A stretch of DNA of 64,000 nucleotides. Source: Kordia sp. TARA_039_SRF. Its GTDB lineage: Bacteria; Bacteroidota; Bacteroidia; Flavobacteriales; Flavobacteriaceae. The notes under the pieces are model-generated. The model saw nothing but the letters and a program-made list of their open reading frames with translations, was not told the origin of the DNA and searched no databases. How positions within the stretch are numbered: position 1 is the first letter of the stretch; each line of letters begins with the position of its first letter. This document shows, piece after piece, positions 8,440-17,605 of this stretch. The DNA lies in the NCBI GenBank assembly GCA_006383075.2, contig SMNH02000012.1, forward strand, positions 1-64,000, read 5' to 3'. The translations under genes were made by a program, and so were the position numbers.

Positions 8440-11400
8440 ATGAAAAGAGAAAACATATATAATCTTGTGGAGCTATTAGTAATAGGCTCAGTTACAACAA
8501 TTGGCTTTCTAATGGGTAAACAGGTTGGTGGTACAATAATGCAAGGATTGGGAATAAACCTTGCATCTAACATCCTTGATAAAGGGAACTCCAAATTAAA
8601 ATCAAAATGGTTAGAAAGCAGAGATGGTATTCTTAATCACGATATTCAGCGCGCCTTGTTAAGAGCTTTTAGCCAAGCCATGGTCAACATTGAGAAAGAA
8701 TATATAAATCAAGAGTATATTAAAGGTCTTTCAGGAGATTATAAAGAAGCTATAAGACTGTTTTTTAAAACAGTAAATGACACTATGAAAATTAACTTTC
8801 GCCCAATTCTAATGGAATTGCTGGACGAAAATCAAATTCAAGTCTATTTATCGAAGAAGCCTCAACTAGCTGAAAGCGAATTATGGTTAAAAATGAAGTT
8901 AGATTCAGCTTTTGAAGACTGCACAAAGCCTGTCCTAAATTACTATGATAATTATGAGTATGATATCAAGCATTTAAAAGACTATCTTCAACAAAATTTA
9001 CATTATAGAATTAAGTATTGGTTTAGTGAGGAACTTAAAAAAGATAGTAAAGAAACAAATAAAGCTTGGCGAGCTTTTCAACGACTTCTGTTAGAAGGAA
9101 TAAAAGAAGACATATATTCTGTCAAAATGAATCAAACAGAAAATCTTGAAAAATTATTGAATGTAGAAGGATTAATTCTTAGTCTTAAAGATACAATAGA
9201 TAAACGCTTATCAAAAGAACCTTTTCTGTTAGAATTAGAAAATGTTTTAAGCTCAAATTTTAAGAGAGTTTCACAAAATTCAGAAATAATAATTAAAAAG
9301 CAAGATGAACATATAGAATTAACCGAAGAAATATTCAAGATTGTTAAAAAGCGTCAATATGGACAAGATAGAGTTCTAACTAATAAATCTGTTAAAGAAT
9401 TATTAATAACAGATATTTTAAAGGAATTACCACTGACTTATGTAAAAGGTCTTACAGATTATGAGATTAAGGATGCCAATAGTTACTATGGGCGTGATGG
9501 TGAAATTAATCTATTGGTTGAGCGCATTATAAAAAATAGTGACCCTTTTCTTCTTCTTTCAGGGCCTTCTGGGGTAGGTAAATCTTCATTCTTAAAAGCT
9601 GGTATATTGCCACGATTACAACAAAAAAATTGGCCTTGCTTAGTAATGCGCCCCACCTCTAATCCTTTTGTAGAATTTGTCAGAACTCTTATCAAATCTG
9701 AGAACTTTTATATGGATGCTGTTGATAAAAAACCCGAAAGATTAGCCTACAGGTACGCAAAACAATATAGTGAAACCCCTGAATTGTTTTCAAAAGATAT
9801 TCTAAGAAGTCTTCATAATCGAAATAAGGATAGTAAAGTTGTTTTGGCTGTTGATCAATTTGAAGAACTATTAGTAGATAACATTCTGTCAGAGGATAAA
9901 GATAATGAGTCTAAACAGATGTCGGTGATGCAGTCAGAAGCCTATAAGTTTATTCAGGCGCTAATACATTTAGTCGATTCTGCACCAGAGAGGGTAGTTA
10001 TAATTATTACCATTCGTGAGGATAGTCGCTCAGTTTTATGGGAACAACCATGGGTTAAAATAGCGAATAAGTTCAACGGATTTCAATATGATATCTACGA
10101 GCCTAGTAGAAATGATCTCCGTAAAATAATTATTACGTCTGCAAATGAAGCAAAGTTTCGTATAAGTAATAATTTAGTTACTAGATTGATTTCTGATCTG
10201 GAAATCGGTAAATTGGGTTATTCGAGTGCACTTCCTATACTTTCTTTAGCTCTAGAAGAGGTTGGTATTAGCTGGGCAAAAGAAGCTCTTAAAAAAGAAG
10301 CTTATGAAAAACAATTTAAACTTAAACACTATCCCAGCGGCTTAGGAACCATTCTTGAGACCAAAATTAAACAGGTAATTCGTGATCTACATCCTGAAGA
10401 ACGTGAAGCACTTCCTCGATTATTTATGAGATTTGTAAGTGTCAATTCTATGGGTAGGGCTATCCGTACTCAAGTCAATAGAACAGCTATACTGGGAGAT
10501 GATGTTTTATTAGTCTTAATTGATGTATTGATTAATTATAGGCTAATAGTGGAACATGATCAAACTTGTGAACTTGTCCATGACATCATAATTAATGCTT
10601 GGTCAGAGTTGAAAATTTGGTTTCAAAAGCACAAGGATCAACTTTTTGAGATTAAAGAACTTTACTCTAAGGCTTTATTTTGGAAAGAGCAAGGATATTC
10701 ACAAAGTCGTTTGATGGCTAAGGATCGCTTTCCTAGAATAGATTTAATGAGAAAAGCCTCTGTTAAGTTTAGTGAAATATATAATTCTTCCGAGACGGAA
10801 CTTATAAATACTTATATCAATGCTTCACGTAAGCAAGTTTTAATTGGAATTATCCAAAATGATGATTTGGATGAAGCTCTAGAAATTTTAAATGTGAAAG
10901 AGTCGATCCCGTCAGGTAAAATTGATGAAGACGAATTACTAATATTGGAAAAGTCATATTATGCTATGTTTCCTAATGAAATTGATCTTGATCAACTTGA
11001 TATTATTTCCTCAAACATAGAGGAAGTATCTGAAATATTGGGTGGCAATCAAACATTATTGGATAGGAGATTAAAATATTTTAATATTTCAGATATTGAA
11101 AAAACAAAAAAGGTCTCACATACTGGTTTAAATCTAGCTCATTATGCAGCAATAGCTGGTCAAATTCCTGTACTTAAAAGGCTTAATACTATTGGTGTAA
11201 ATCTTTTGGCTCCTCATCTTAAAAATAATAAAGGTACATCTCCATGGTTAGCTGCTGTTTCAGCAGGTCAAATCTCTACAGTAGAATGGTTCATAAAACT
11301 TGCACAAGAAGTAGGGGGGGAGATGCAGATTCGAAAACTTATTAACGAACAAAATAATGATAAAAATAATGCATTAATTTGGGCTGCGTATCAATCTTCT

Positions 11401-13881
11401 AGTAAACTTTTGCAAATACTTGTTGAATGGTCAGATGATTTGAATGGTTTAAATGAGTTTGGTTGGGCTGCATTACATTACTCCACTAAAAATGATGCAA
11501 TAAATAAGACCAATATTTTAGTAAATGCTGGTGCCAACATTGCTTTAACTACAAAGTTAGGGGAAAATATTATTCATTTAGCTATTCATCAAGATGACAA
11601 TAAATATCTTGAACATGTTCTAAAGTTAAATGCAAGGATCATAAAAGAAAATGAATTTGCAAAGAAAGAGATCAAAAATGATGAATTGTTATTAAACAAT
11701 ACTGATAATTCCTTACAAATAAAGCAGGTTATAGATATTAATCAGCCAAATAGAGATGGGTTAAGTGCTTTCCTTATTGCTAGCTCTTTAGGGAATATAA
11801 AAGCTGCGCAATTATTATATAAGTATGATGTTAATCTTAATCAGAAAGGACAGAATTACAAGGAAACAGCAATAATGCTTGCGGCTAATCAAGGTAAACT
11901 AAAAATGTTGGATTGGTTATCAGAAAAACAATTAGACTTTAATGCCGTAGACAAAAATAATAACAACGCATTACATTGGGCCCTTCGTGGCGAAGCTGAC
12001 TTAGATATTGTTGAATACTTATTAAGTAAGCATGTAGATATTGAACAAACCAATAATAAAGAAGAGACTCCTACACACATTGCTATTAGACATTCTAAAA
12101 ACACAAGTGCTAAGCTCTTGATAAGCAAATTAGATGTAGCTAATCAAACGAAGTTATTAGAGTCAATATTAAAACTATCAAAGCAAGAACAAAATTCGGA
12201 ATTGATACTTTTTATTTTAGAAAAAATGCCAGAAGAGCCCCTGCCTTTCATGATCCAATCTTTTGATCTTGGTAAAAGTAGAAAATTGAAGCAGCTTTCG
12301 CCAGAGAAACTGAAAGCTAGATTTAAACGAGAACTTGAATTAGATGATGATGGCAATTGGAAGATTCCGTTTCTACTTCAAGATGGTTGGACAAATGTGG
12401 CAAGAGGTCAGGCAAGTAATATATTGAAACAAGTATTTGAGCTTTTACCGATTGAGTTTGGTGTTGGAATTGATAGATTTGATAAATTACTAAGTCGCCC
12501 ACTTTCATTTATGGATGATTCCAGACTATTTACGGCAAGGGCAAAATCTAAGCACGGCATTATTTTGGGGTATCTACAATTTATCCAACACGGTGTCAAA
12601 TATACTATTTTGGATGGGAAATCTTCAATGATACATAAAATGTGTAAAGAGCAACAAATTCAACTTGATGAAGAGCTAAAAGCATTGGAATATTTAAAGT
12701 TGTTTTGTTCAGCAGTTCACGGTGATTCAGGTGCATTCAGAATTTTAGAAAGTAAAGAAGAGATACAGGAAGATTTAAAAAGATTGACTCCACTAGAAGT
12801 TCAACAAATATTAAAACCACCTGTAGGTGAAAAATTATCAGACTCTTTTAAATTTGTAGCTCCTGTTAAATATGGTTCTACCTGTTTTATGGCAACTTTT
12901 ATAGTGACTAGCTCTGGTTCTGTTAACATGATAGAAGATAGGCCTATCCAAATAAAACTAGACTCTCCAAGCCTTATTTTTAAAGGCGGTATATTAAGGC
13001 TTGAAAATAAAATGGTTGAATCAAAATCCCCAGATTCAGAAGAAGTTTATCAGGATGAAGAAGAGAAAAATTTTGATCAGAAGCGATCAATATTATGGGA
13101 ATCTAAATCTTTGTTAGGAACTACTTCAGGGAGGAGACTAGTAGGAGATAAATTGAAATTAAAAATTAAAGAGGACATAACTAGTATTAAAAACTCAATA
13201 TGGACTCAAGAGTTGCCTGGTATTGGTACGTATAAAATGTGTGATTCGAAAGAATCACTAGATGTATTATTAGCATTATCTACTGTTCTGCCTGTAAACC
13301 TAGATCTGAATATTGATCGAATAGAAAGTGTACGCAGTGTAGAACTAATATGTTACCAAAATAGTTGTAAATTATATCAAGCTCATGCTGTTTTTCAAGG
13401 TAATCATGTAGGAGATTTTTTGTTTGTCTATGGGGAATCTGAATGTATTGTTTTGGATGGAAGCCTTAATTCTCTTTCTATGGTAAATAACCATTTTCTC
13501 ACTCAACTAGACACAAAAAAGAAGCTGCTGCAATATGCACATATATACTTTTCAGCGATACAAGCTAAAGGTTCTGTTTTCAAAATTATCGATAACAATG
13601 ACAGTTTGAATTGGCATATTAATACCGAAATTAGGACAAAAAAGACCTTTTCTAGGCTTATTCATTCTCCGATCGTAAATTTTACAAATAGCGTAAAAAA
13701 AGATACGATTTGGGAATTAGATGCAATTGTTCAGCATGGTCAAAAACTATCTCGTATTCTATTTACCATTGATTCTATAGGTAATATATCTGGTAAAGAT
13801 GAAATAGTTCTGATGTATAATCTACCATTATGTTTCCTCCAGTATATTGATAGCTGTCTAGTCAAAAAAATTAATCAATGA
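8440..13881 (+). CDS. Giant membrane-anchored nSTAND-type NTPase with ankyrin repeats and a duplicated C-terminal domain
   Basis: 1,813 residues. A hydrophobic segment at ~10-35 (LVIGSVTTIGFLMG) suggests a membrane anchor. A STAND-type NTPase spans ~345-750: Walker A GPSGVGKSS at ~375 and Walker B VVLAVDQFEELL near 471, with REDSR following, the pattern of the nSTAND1 family. A helical link is followed by ankyrin repeats at ~896-1230 (for example GLNLAHYAAIAGQIPVLKRL). The last ~500 residues contain two diverged copies of one ~140-residue unit (about 1306-1443 and 1590-1723). Both have LP-x-ID, a central LDG followed by leu-rich helix, YLK/YAH-x-F-SA and FxI. STAND proteins sense a trigger through repeats and oligomerise to fire an effector. 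The stop overlaps the start of the SapC gene by 4 bp, so the two are co-translated. The effector may be the N-terminal anchor, the C-terminal repeats or SapC. Confidence 0.75.
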   Translation: MKRENIYNLVELLVIGSVTTIGFLMGKQVGGTIMQGLGINLASNILDKGNSKLKSKWLESRDGILNHDIQRALLRAFSQAMVNIEKEYINQEYIKGLSGDYKEAIRLFFKTVNDTMKINFRPILMELLDENQIQVYLSKKPQLAESELWLKMKLDSAFEDCTKPVLNYYDNYEYDIKHLKDYLQQNLHYRIKYWFSEELKKDSKETNKAWRAFQRLLLEGIKEDIYSVKMNQTENLEKLLNVEGLILSLKDTIDKRLSKEPFLLELENVLSSNFKRVSQNSEIIIKKQDEHIELTEEIFKIVKKRQYGQDRVLTNKSVKELLITDILKELPLTYVKGLTDYEIKDANSYYGRDGEINLLVERIIKNSDPFLLLSGPSGVGKSSFLKAGILPRLQQKNWPCLVMRPTSNPFVEFVRTLIKSENFYMDAVDKKPERLAYRYAKQYSETPELFSKDILRSLHNRNKDSKVVLAVDQFEELLVDNILSEDKDNESKQMSVMQSEAYKFIQALIHLVDSAPERVVIIITIREDSRSVLWEQPWVKIANKFNGFQYDIYEPSRNDLRKIIITSANEAKFRISNNLVTRLISDLEIGKLGYSSALPILSLALEEVGISWAKEALKKEAYEKQFKLKHYPSGLGTILETKIKQVIRDLHPEEREALPRLFMRFVSVNSMGRAIRTQVNRTAILGDDVLLVLIDVLINYRLIVEHDQTCELVHDIIINAWSELKIWFQKHKDQLFEIKELYSKALFWKEQGYSQSRLMAKDRFPRIDLMRKASVKFSEIYNSSETELINTYINASRKQVLIGIIQNDDLDEALEILNVKESIPSGKIDEDELLILEKSYYAMFPNEIDLDQLDIISSNIEEVSEILGGNQTLLDRRLKYFNISDIEKTKKVSHTGLNLAHYAAIAGQIPVLKRLNTIGVNLLAPHLKNNKGTSPWLAAVSAGQISTVEWFIKLAQEVGGEMQIRKLINEQNNDKNNALIWAAYQSSSKLLQILVEWSDDLNGLNEFGWAALHYSTKNDAINKTNILVNAGANIALTTKLGENIIHLAIHQDDNKYLEHVLKLNARIIKENEFAKKEIKNDELLLNNTDNSLQIKQVIDINQPNRDGLSAFLIASSLGNIKAAQLLYKYDVNLNQKGQNYKETAIMLAANQGKLKMLDWLSEKQLDFNAVDKNNNNALHWALRGEADLDIVEYLLSKHVDIEQTNNKEETPTHIAIRHSKNTSAKLLISKLDVANQTKLLESILKLSKQEQNSELILFILEKMPEEPLPFMIQSFDLGKSRKLKQLSPEKLKARFKRELELDDDGNWKIPFLLQDGWTNVARGQASNILKQVFELLPIEFGVGIDRFDKLLSRPLSFMDDSRLFTARAKSKHGIILGYLQFIQHGVKYTILDGKSSMIHKMCKEQQIQLDEELKALEYLKLFCSAVHGDSGAFRILESKEEIQEDLKRLTPLEVQQILKPPVGEKLSDSFKFVAPVKYGSTCFMATFIVTSSGSVNMIEDRPIQIKLDSPSLIFKGGILRLENKMVESKSPDSEEVYQDEEEKNFDQKRSILWESKSLLGTTSGRRLVGDKLKLKIKEDITSIKNSIWTQELPGIGTYKMCDSKESLDVLLALSTVLPVNLDLNIDRIESVRSVELICYQNSCKLYQAHAVFQGNHVGDFLFVYGESECIVLDGSLNSLSMVNNHFLTQLDTKKKLLQYAHIYFSAIQAKGSVFKIIDNNDSLNWHINTEIRTKKTFSRLIHSPIVNFTNSVKKDTIWELDAIVQHGQKLSRILFTIDSIGNISGKDEIVLMYNLPLCFLQYIDSCLVKKINQ

Positions 13882-14726
13882 AAAATAATACAATGCTTCC
13901 TCTTTTTTACCAAAATCCGGTTAGTCTAGATTCCTCTTTACATAGAAATCTTTCTTTAAAGAGAGATTTTGGGTTCAATTTTGCTAAGGGTGTTAATGCC
14001 GTTCCTGTAAATATCTTTGAATTTCCAGAACTATGTCATGTATATCCAATAGCATTTTCACCTGACGAAAATGCATTACCTGTAGCTATTTTAGGGTTAA
14101 GGGACAATGAAAATCTATTTGTAGATACTAAAGGGAGATGGGACCAAGTATACATCCCGGCTTATGTACGGAGATATCCGTTTATATTTGGTGAAATGCC
14201 TGATAGTGAAAAGTTAACACTCTGTGTGGATTTTACAACTGAAATAATTGTTGAGGATAATTCTCAACTTTTTTTTGATGTTGAAGGAAAACCAACTGAA
14301 CTTGCGTCTAACGCACTGGAGTTCTGTAAGTCATATCATAGTGCTGTATCTCAAACTTCGGAATTTTCAAAATTACTTATTGATCTTGATATGCTCACTC
14401 AGCGAGAGGCAAAAATTGATTTAAGTGATGGAAGCAAAATAAATTTTTCTGGATTTAAAATCATCGATGAAGAAAAGTTTGCCTCATTGAATACATCTAC
14501 ATTCAATTATTTGCGAGATCAAGGATATTTAGCTTGGATTTATGCACATTTGTTTAGTGGAAGCAAATGGAGATCATTAGCTAAACGTTTAGATCGCCTT
14601 TCTTCTCATTTTGACAGTAATTTTATATTACCCAAGGAGACAGTTTTAGATGCCTTTGAATCATTAAAGCAGAATAATACTTTAGATAGTAAAGGAATTA
14701 ATAGTGGGAATACTAATATTGGATAG
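13878..14726 (+). CDS. SapC-family protein
   Basis: 282 residues matching the SapC family. The pattern is FYQNPVSLDSSLHRNLSLKR, then FAKGVNAVPVNIFEFPELCHVYPIAF, VAILGLRDNENLFVD, WDQVYIPAYVRRYPF and a C-terminal half with DGSKINFSGFKIIDEEK. SapC was named from Campylobacter S-layer operons, but the biochemical role is not known. Elsewhere family members often sit beside TonB receptors, flavin halogenases and cupin genes; here it is translationally coupled (ATGA overlap) to an nSTAND NTPase. That makes it a partner or target of that protein. No signal peptide or membrane segment is visible, so it should be cytoplasmic. The last ~20 residues (NNTLDSKGINSGNTNIG) look like a free tail. Confidence 0.8.
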   Translation: MKNNTMLPLFYQNPVSLDSSLHRNLSLKRDFGFNFAKGVNAVPVNIFEFPELCHVYPIAFSPDENALPVAILGLRDNENLFVDTKGRWDQVYIPAYVRRYPFIFGEMPDSEKLTLCVDFTTEIIVEDNSQLFFDVEGKPTELASNALEFCKSYHSAVSQTSEFSKLLIDLDMLTQREAKIDLSDGSKINFSGFKIIDEEKFASLNTSTFNYLRDQGYLAWIYAHLFSGSKWRSLAKRLDRLSSHFDSNFILPKETVLDAFESLKQNNTLDSKGINSGNTNIG

Positions 14727-14794
14727 TTGAAACATAATTACTGTGAGTTCGATGTAAGAGTTTAGATATTTTTTATAGAAAAGAGCAAAATTGT

Positions 14795-15169
14795 TTAAAG
14801 AATAATTAAAGCATCTATGAAAAAGAACATAATTGCGGAAATAATTGATAATATTAATCTAATATTAATAATTTTTTTATGAGACTTGTATGAACTTGAA
14901 TATATTTCATCAATAGATTTTGTTGCACGTTCTTTTAAATCTTGATATCCGTAATATTCTTTTTCAGCTTGTGATTGAATCTTTTTTAATTCAACTGCAA
15001 TTCTGTTTAAAGAAAATGCGGAAAAACACAAGAATATAATTTTTACTATAATTAAGAAATCGATTTTATAGGAGAAATTTATCTCCAAGCCAATAAGATA
15101 GTTACCCAACAATGAAAAAATCAGAATTGAGATTATATCAACTATATAAATATTCTCTTTAGATATCAT
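14795..15169 (-). CDS. Small membrane protein, last gene of the adenylation-carrier operon
   Basis: 124 residues with three hydrophobic segments (about 8-28, 38-58 and 102-123) around a soluble, charged loop rich in K, E, Q and Y (SQAEKEYYGYQDLKERATKS). The arrangement recalls small SLATT-like membrane effectors, but I cannot assign it to a family. Its start overlaps the end of the upstream gene by 11 bp, so it is co-transcribed and probably translationally coupled. It converges on the SapC gene with 68 bp between. It could anchor or export the product of the operon, or be a membrane-disrupting effector. Confidence 0.65.
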   Translation of the reverse strand: MISKENIYIVDIISILIFSLLGNYLIGLEINFSYKIDFLIIVKIIFLCFSAFSLNRIAVELKKIQSQAEKEYYGYQDLKERATKSIDEIYSSSYKSHKKIINIRLILSIISAIMFFFIDALIIL

Positions 15170-16163
15170 TATCTTGATTTATTATTTTCGTTATCTTTCT
15201 AATGTTGGCATCGGGAATGGTATGGTTACGAGAGCAAATGTTGTAAACAGATTTAATATTTTCAATATCTTTTATTGTCCAATTCTGAATTAACTCAAAC
15301 AATTTATCTAGTGCAGTTTTCTTGGCATCTGTTTCAGATTCATTAATAGCAAGCTTGATTAGTTGAGCTACTTCTTCTTTTATTTTATTATCATTCACGG
15401 TTAACAATGCAGATTCTTGCAAATTTAGTTTTTCGTTGGCAAATAGACTCCAAATGGATTTAGGATTAATAATTGGACATTCTACTTGTCCATTAGTTAC
15501 ATCAACCTCAAAAATGCTTTCGAATTCAATTTCTTTATTTAAACTCTTAGCAGTTAATATGTCGTTAATGATTTTGAAACTAGCCTGAGAATCAAAGTCG
15601 CCATCAAAAACACGTGCAGCCCCCATAACACCCAAAGTATGAACACCATGTATCAAAACAATACGTGCTCTTTTATAAAAGGGATTTTTAAATGTTGCAA
15701 AATATCCAAAATCTTTGATCAAATAACCTTTAGGATTATAAACAGATTTATATTCTTCTGAATTGAATATCATAGATTCACAATCGTCAGAATATGATAC
15801 TTTTGATCTTATCTTTTCAGAAAAAATTCTACACAACTCATTTCCTTGAAAATATTCAATTTTTTTGGTCTCAGTATCAAAATATCTACCTCCTGGTCCT
15901 CCAATAATAACAAAGTTCCTTGAAAGGCTTGTTTGTTTAATGTCCTCAGATGACATTAAGTGTAACTTCGCTTTTGGATACTTTCTTGACAATAATTTCC
16001 CCATTGTATAAACTGAGTCTCTATCTCCCAACCGATCAAGCAAAGAATAGTTCGGAGATTTAATGTCAGCATCTTTTAAATCATCATATGATGGGGGAGC
16101 AACAATTGTAATTTCTTGAACTCCACGAGGAAACCATATTTGATTAAATAATGTGTTACTCAT
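15159..16163 (-). CDS. Conserved protein with Rossmann-like GGPGG and HGVHTLG motifs, function unknown
   Basis: 334 residues, soluble. The N-terminal half alternates strands and helices (QEITIVAPPSY, KAKLHLMSS) and reaches FVIIGGPGGRYFD at ~84-96, a glycine-rich turn typical of nucleotide-binding folds. A second motif near 148-186 reads DFGYFATFKNPFYKRARIV followed by HGVHTLGVMGAARVF. I recall similar 'pNPF...K.ilLiaG.HgfGTlaAa' stretches in proteins of bacterial conflict and NTPase systems, but I cannot name the family with certainty. The C-terminal ~110 residues are helical. In the operon it follows the acyltransferase gene by 11 bp. Likely a nucleotide- or nucleoside-related enzyme; this is inference only. 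Confidence 0.6.
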   Translation of the reverse strand: MSNTLFNQIWFPRGVQEITIVAPPSYDDLKDADIKSPNYSLLDRLGDRDSVYTMGKLLSRKYPKAKLHLMSSEDIKQTSLSRNFVIIGGPGGRYFDTETKKIEYFQGNELCRIFSEKIRSKVSYSDDCESMIFNSEEYKSVYNPKGYLIKDFGYFATFKNPFYKRARIVLIHGVHTLGVMGAARVFDGDFDSQASFKIINDILTAKSLNKEIEFESIFEVDVTNGQVECPIINPKSIWSLFANEKLNLQESALLTVNDNKIKEEVAQLIKLAINESETDAKKTALDKLFELIQNWTIKDIENIKSVYNICSRNHTIPDANIRKITKIINQDNDI

Positions 16164-16174
16164 TGCTTAAGTAT

Positions 16175-16795
16175 TTATTTGTTTCTAACTTGAATTATTC
16201 CTCTCCAATCTTCCAAATTGCTTATTTTCCCATTGTAAACTACTTTTTTTGATCCAACATCATATTTAACGAATTCTCTTGATCCAATATAGGAATATGG
16301 GCCTATTGATATACCTCCCATTATTGTCGCTCCAACTCCAATTACAGAACCTTTTTTGAAAATAGGAGAGGGTTCGTCTGTTGTATCCCAATCTAGGTTA
16401 GGATTCCTATGATTATGTGCTAACTCACCCATAAAAGTAACATTATCCTCAACGATTACTCTCTCAGATAAGTCGCCACCAATAATACAATTTTTCCCAA
16501 CCTCACAACTGTTAAACAATTGCGTTCCATATAAAATCTTACTATTATCACCTATTTTAACACCTTGTCCAACTCTACAATAATGATCAATTTCAACATT
16601 AGAACCAATAATTGAATCAGAGTGTATTACGCAGAATGCTCCAATTTTAACATTATTTCCAATAATGATAGGGGATTCATCTCCTTTGTCAAAAGAAAAA
16701 CCTATGATAGAATTATGTCCTACGACCAAACGACCTTCATATCTAGTATTCTCGCTTACATGAATGCCTGTTCCTATTTTGTGTAATTCCCTCAT
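16175..16795 (-). CDS. Left-handed beta-helix (hexapeptide-repeat) acyltransferase
   Basis: 206 residues made largely of hexapeptide turns of the [LIV]-G-x4 type: IIGNNVKIGAFCVIHSDSII, VEIDHYCRVGQGVKIGDNSKI, CEVGKNCIIGG, VIVEDN, GVGATIMGGISIGPYSYIGS. A loop with the histidine of GELAHNHRNPNLDWDTTDEPS interrupts the helix where sugar O- and N-acetyltransferases place their catalytic His. Such proteins work as trimers and move an acyl group from CoA or a carrier protein to a sugar or amine. With an adenylation enzyme and a carrier protein in the same operon, the donor may be the acylated carrier. It lies 2 bp after the hydrolase gene. Confidence 0.8.
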   Translation of the reverse strand: MRELHKIGTGIHVSENTRYEGRLVVGHNSIIGFSFDKGDESPIIIGNNVKIGAFCVIHSDSIIGSNVEIDHYCRVGQGVKIGDNSKILYGTQLFNSCEVGKNCIIGGDLSERVIVEDNVTFMGELAHNHRNPNLDWDTTDEPSPIFKKGSVIGVGATIMGGISIGPYSYIGSREFVKYDVGSKKVVYNGKISNLEDWRGIIQVRNK

Positions 16796-16797
16796 AA

Positions 16798-17601
16798 TTA
16801 TATCGATTTAATAGCTTGCATAATAATCTTGTATACTTTAATATGATTTTCTATAGTTACAGGGTCAGTTAATTCATCATCTCCAGGTTTTGCAAAGCCA
16901 TGTTCCGTTCCTTCAATTTCAATTAAATTAACTTTATCAGCTTTTTTACAAAATTTTCTTGAATACTCTAATTTAACAGCTGAATCCATTGTTCCATGAA
17001 TAATTGTAGTCGGAATTTTATTTTCAGTAACAGCATCAAAATACCCCAATTCATTTATGATAGCACGACTGAACGGTCTTCCAGAAGTAATTAGAAAATT
17101 CTTTGCATCAAGTTGATTAATACCAGACGAGTTAAGTAACGAATTATTAAATAATCCTTCATCTTTTAAGTAATCAATTCGATATTCCAAAACAGGTGCT
17201 AATAATATACAGCTTTCAAATTGTTCTTTCCTCTTATTTGCTAAATAATGAGAAACACCTCCTCCAAAACTTGCACCTATCAAAGTTAACTTATTTACAA
17301 CATCATTCTTGTAGAAGGTTTTAATTGCCATTTCGATATCGTTAATAACACCTGACAAAGTCAATAATCTTACAGAGTCATCTATATATTTTTCATTTCC
17401 TCTATGATCAAACCTAAATGATGAAATTCCATTACTACTTAAAAATTCAGCTAATCTTGAATAAAATCCATATTCATCTCTATTTGTTTGGATACCATGT
17501 ACTAGAATCACTGATACATCATTTTTTTTGTCATTTGGTATGTTAAGAGTACCTTCTAACTCTAAACCATCAAAACTTTTAAACTTTAATATTTTTTCCA
17601 T
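16798..17601 (-). CDS. Alpha/beta-hydrolase fold protein
   Basis: 267 residues with a complete serine hydrolase triad: VILVHGIQTNRDEYG (oxyanion strand), the nucleophile elbow GASFGG with Ser111, Asp206 in IHGTMDS and His234 in GTEHGF. The FRFDHRGNE motif is typical of peptidase S9/X-Pro or esterase-like members that start with a KSFDGLELEGTLNIP beta hairpin. It can act as an esterase, thioesterase or transacylase. Gene order (4 bp after the glycosyltransferase gene, 2 bp before the acyltransferase gene) suggests it edits or releases acyl groups in the pathway. Confidence 0.85.
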   Translation of the reverse strand: MEKILKFKSFDGLELEGTLNIPNDKKNDVSVILVHGIQTNRDEYGFYSRLAEFLSSNGISSFRFDHRGNEKYIDDSVRLLTLSGVINDIEMAIKTFYKNDVVNKLTLIGASFGGGVSHYLANKRKEQFESCILLAPVLEYRIDYLKDEGLFNNSLLNSSGINQLDAKNFLITSGRPFSRAIINELGYFDAVTENKIPTTIIHGTMDSAVKLEYSRKFCKKADKVNLIEIEGTEHGFAKPGDDELTDPVTIENHIKVYKIIMQAIKSI

Positions 17602-17605
17602 TTTT

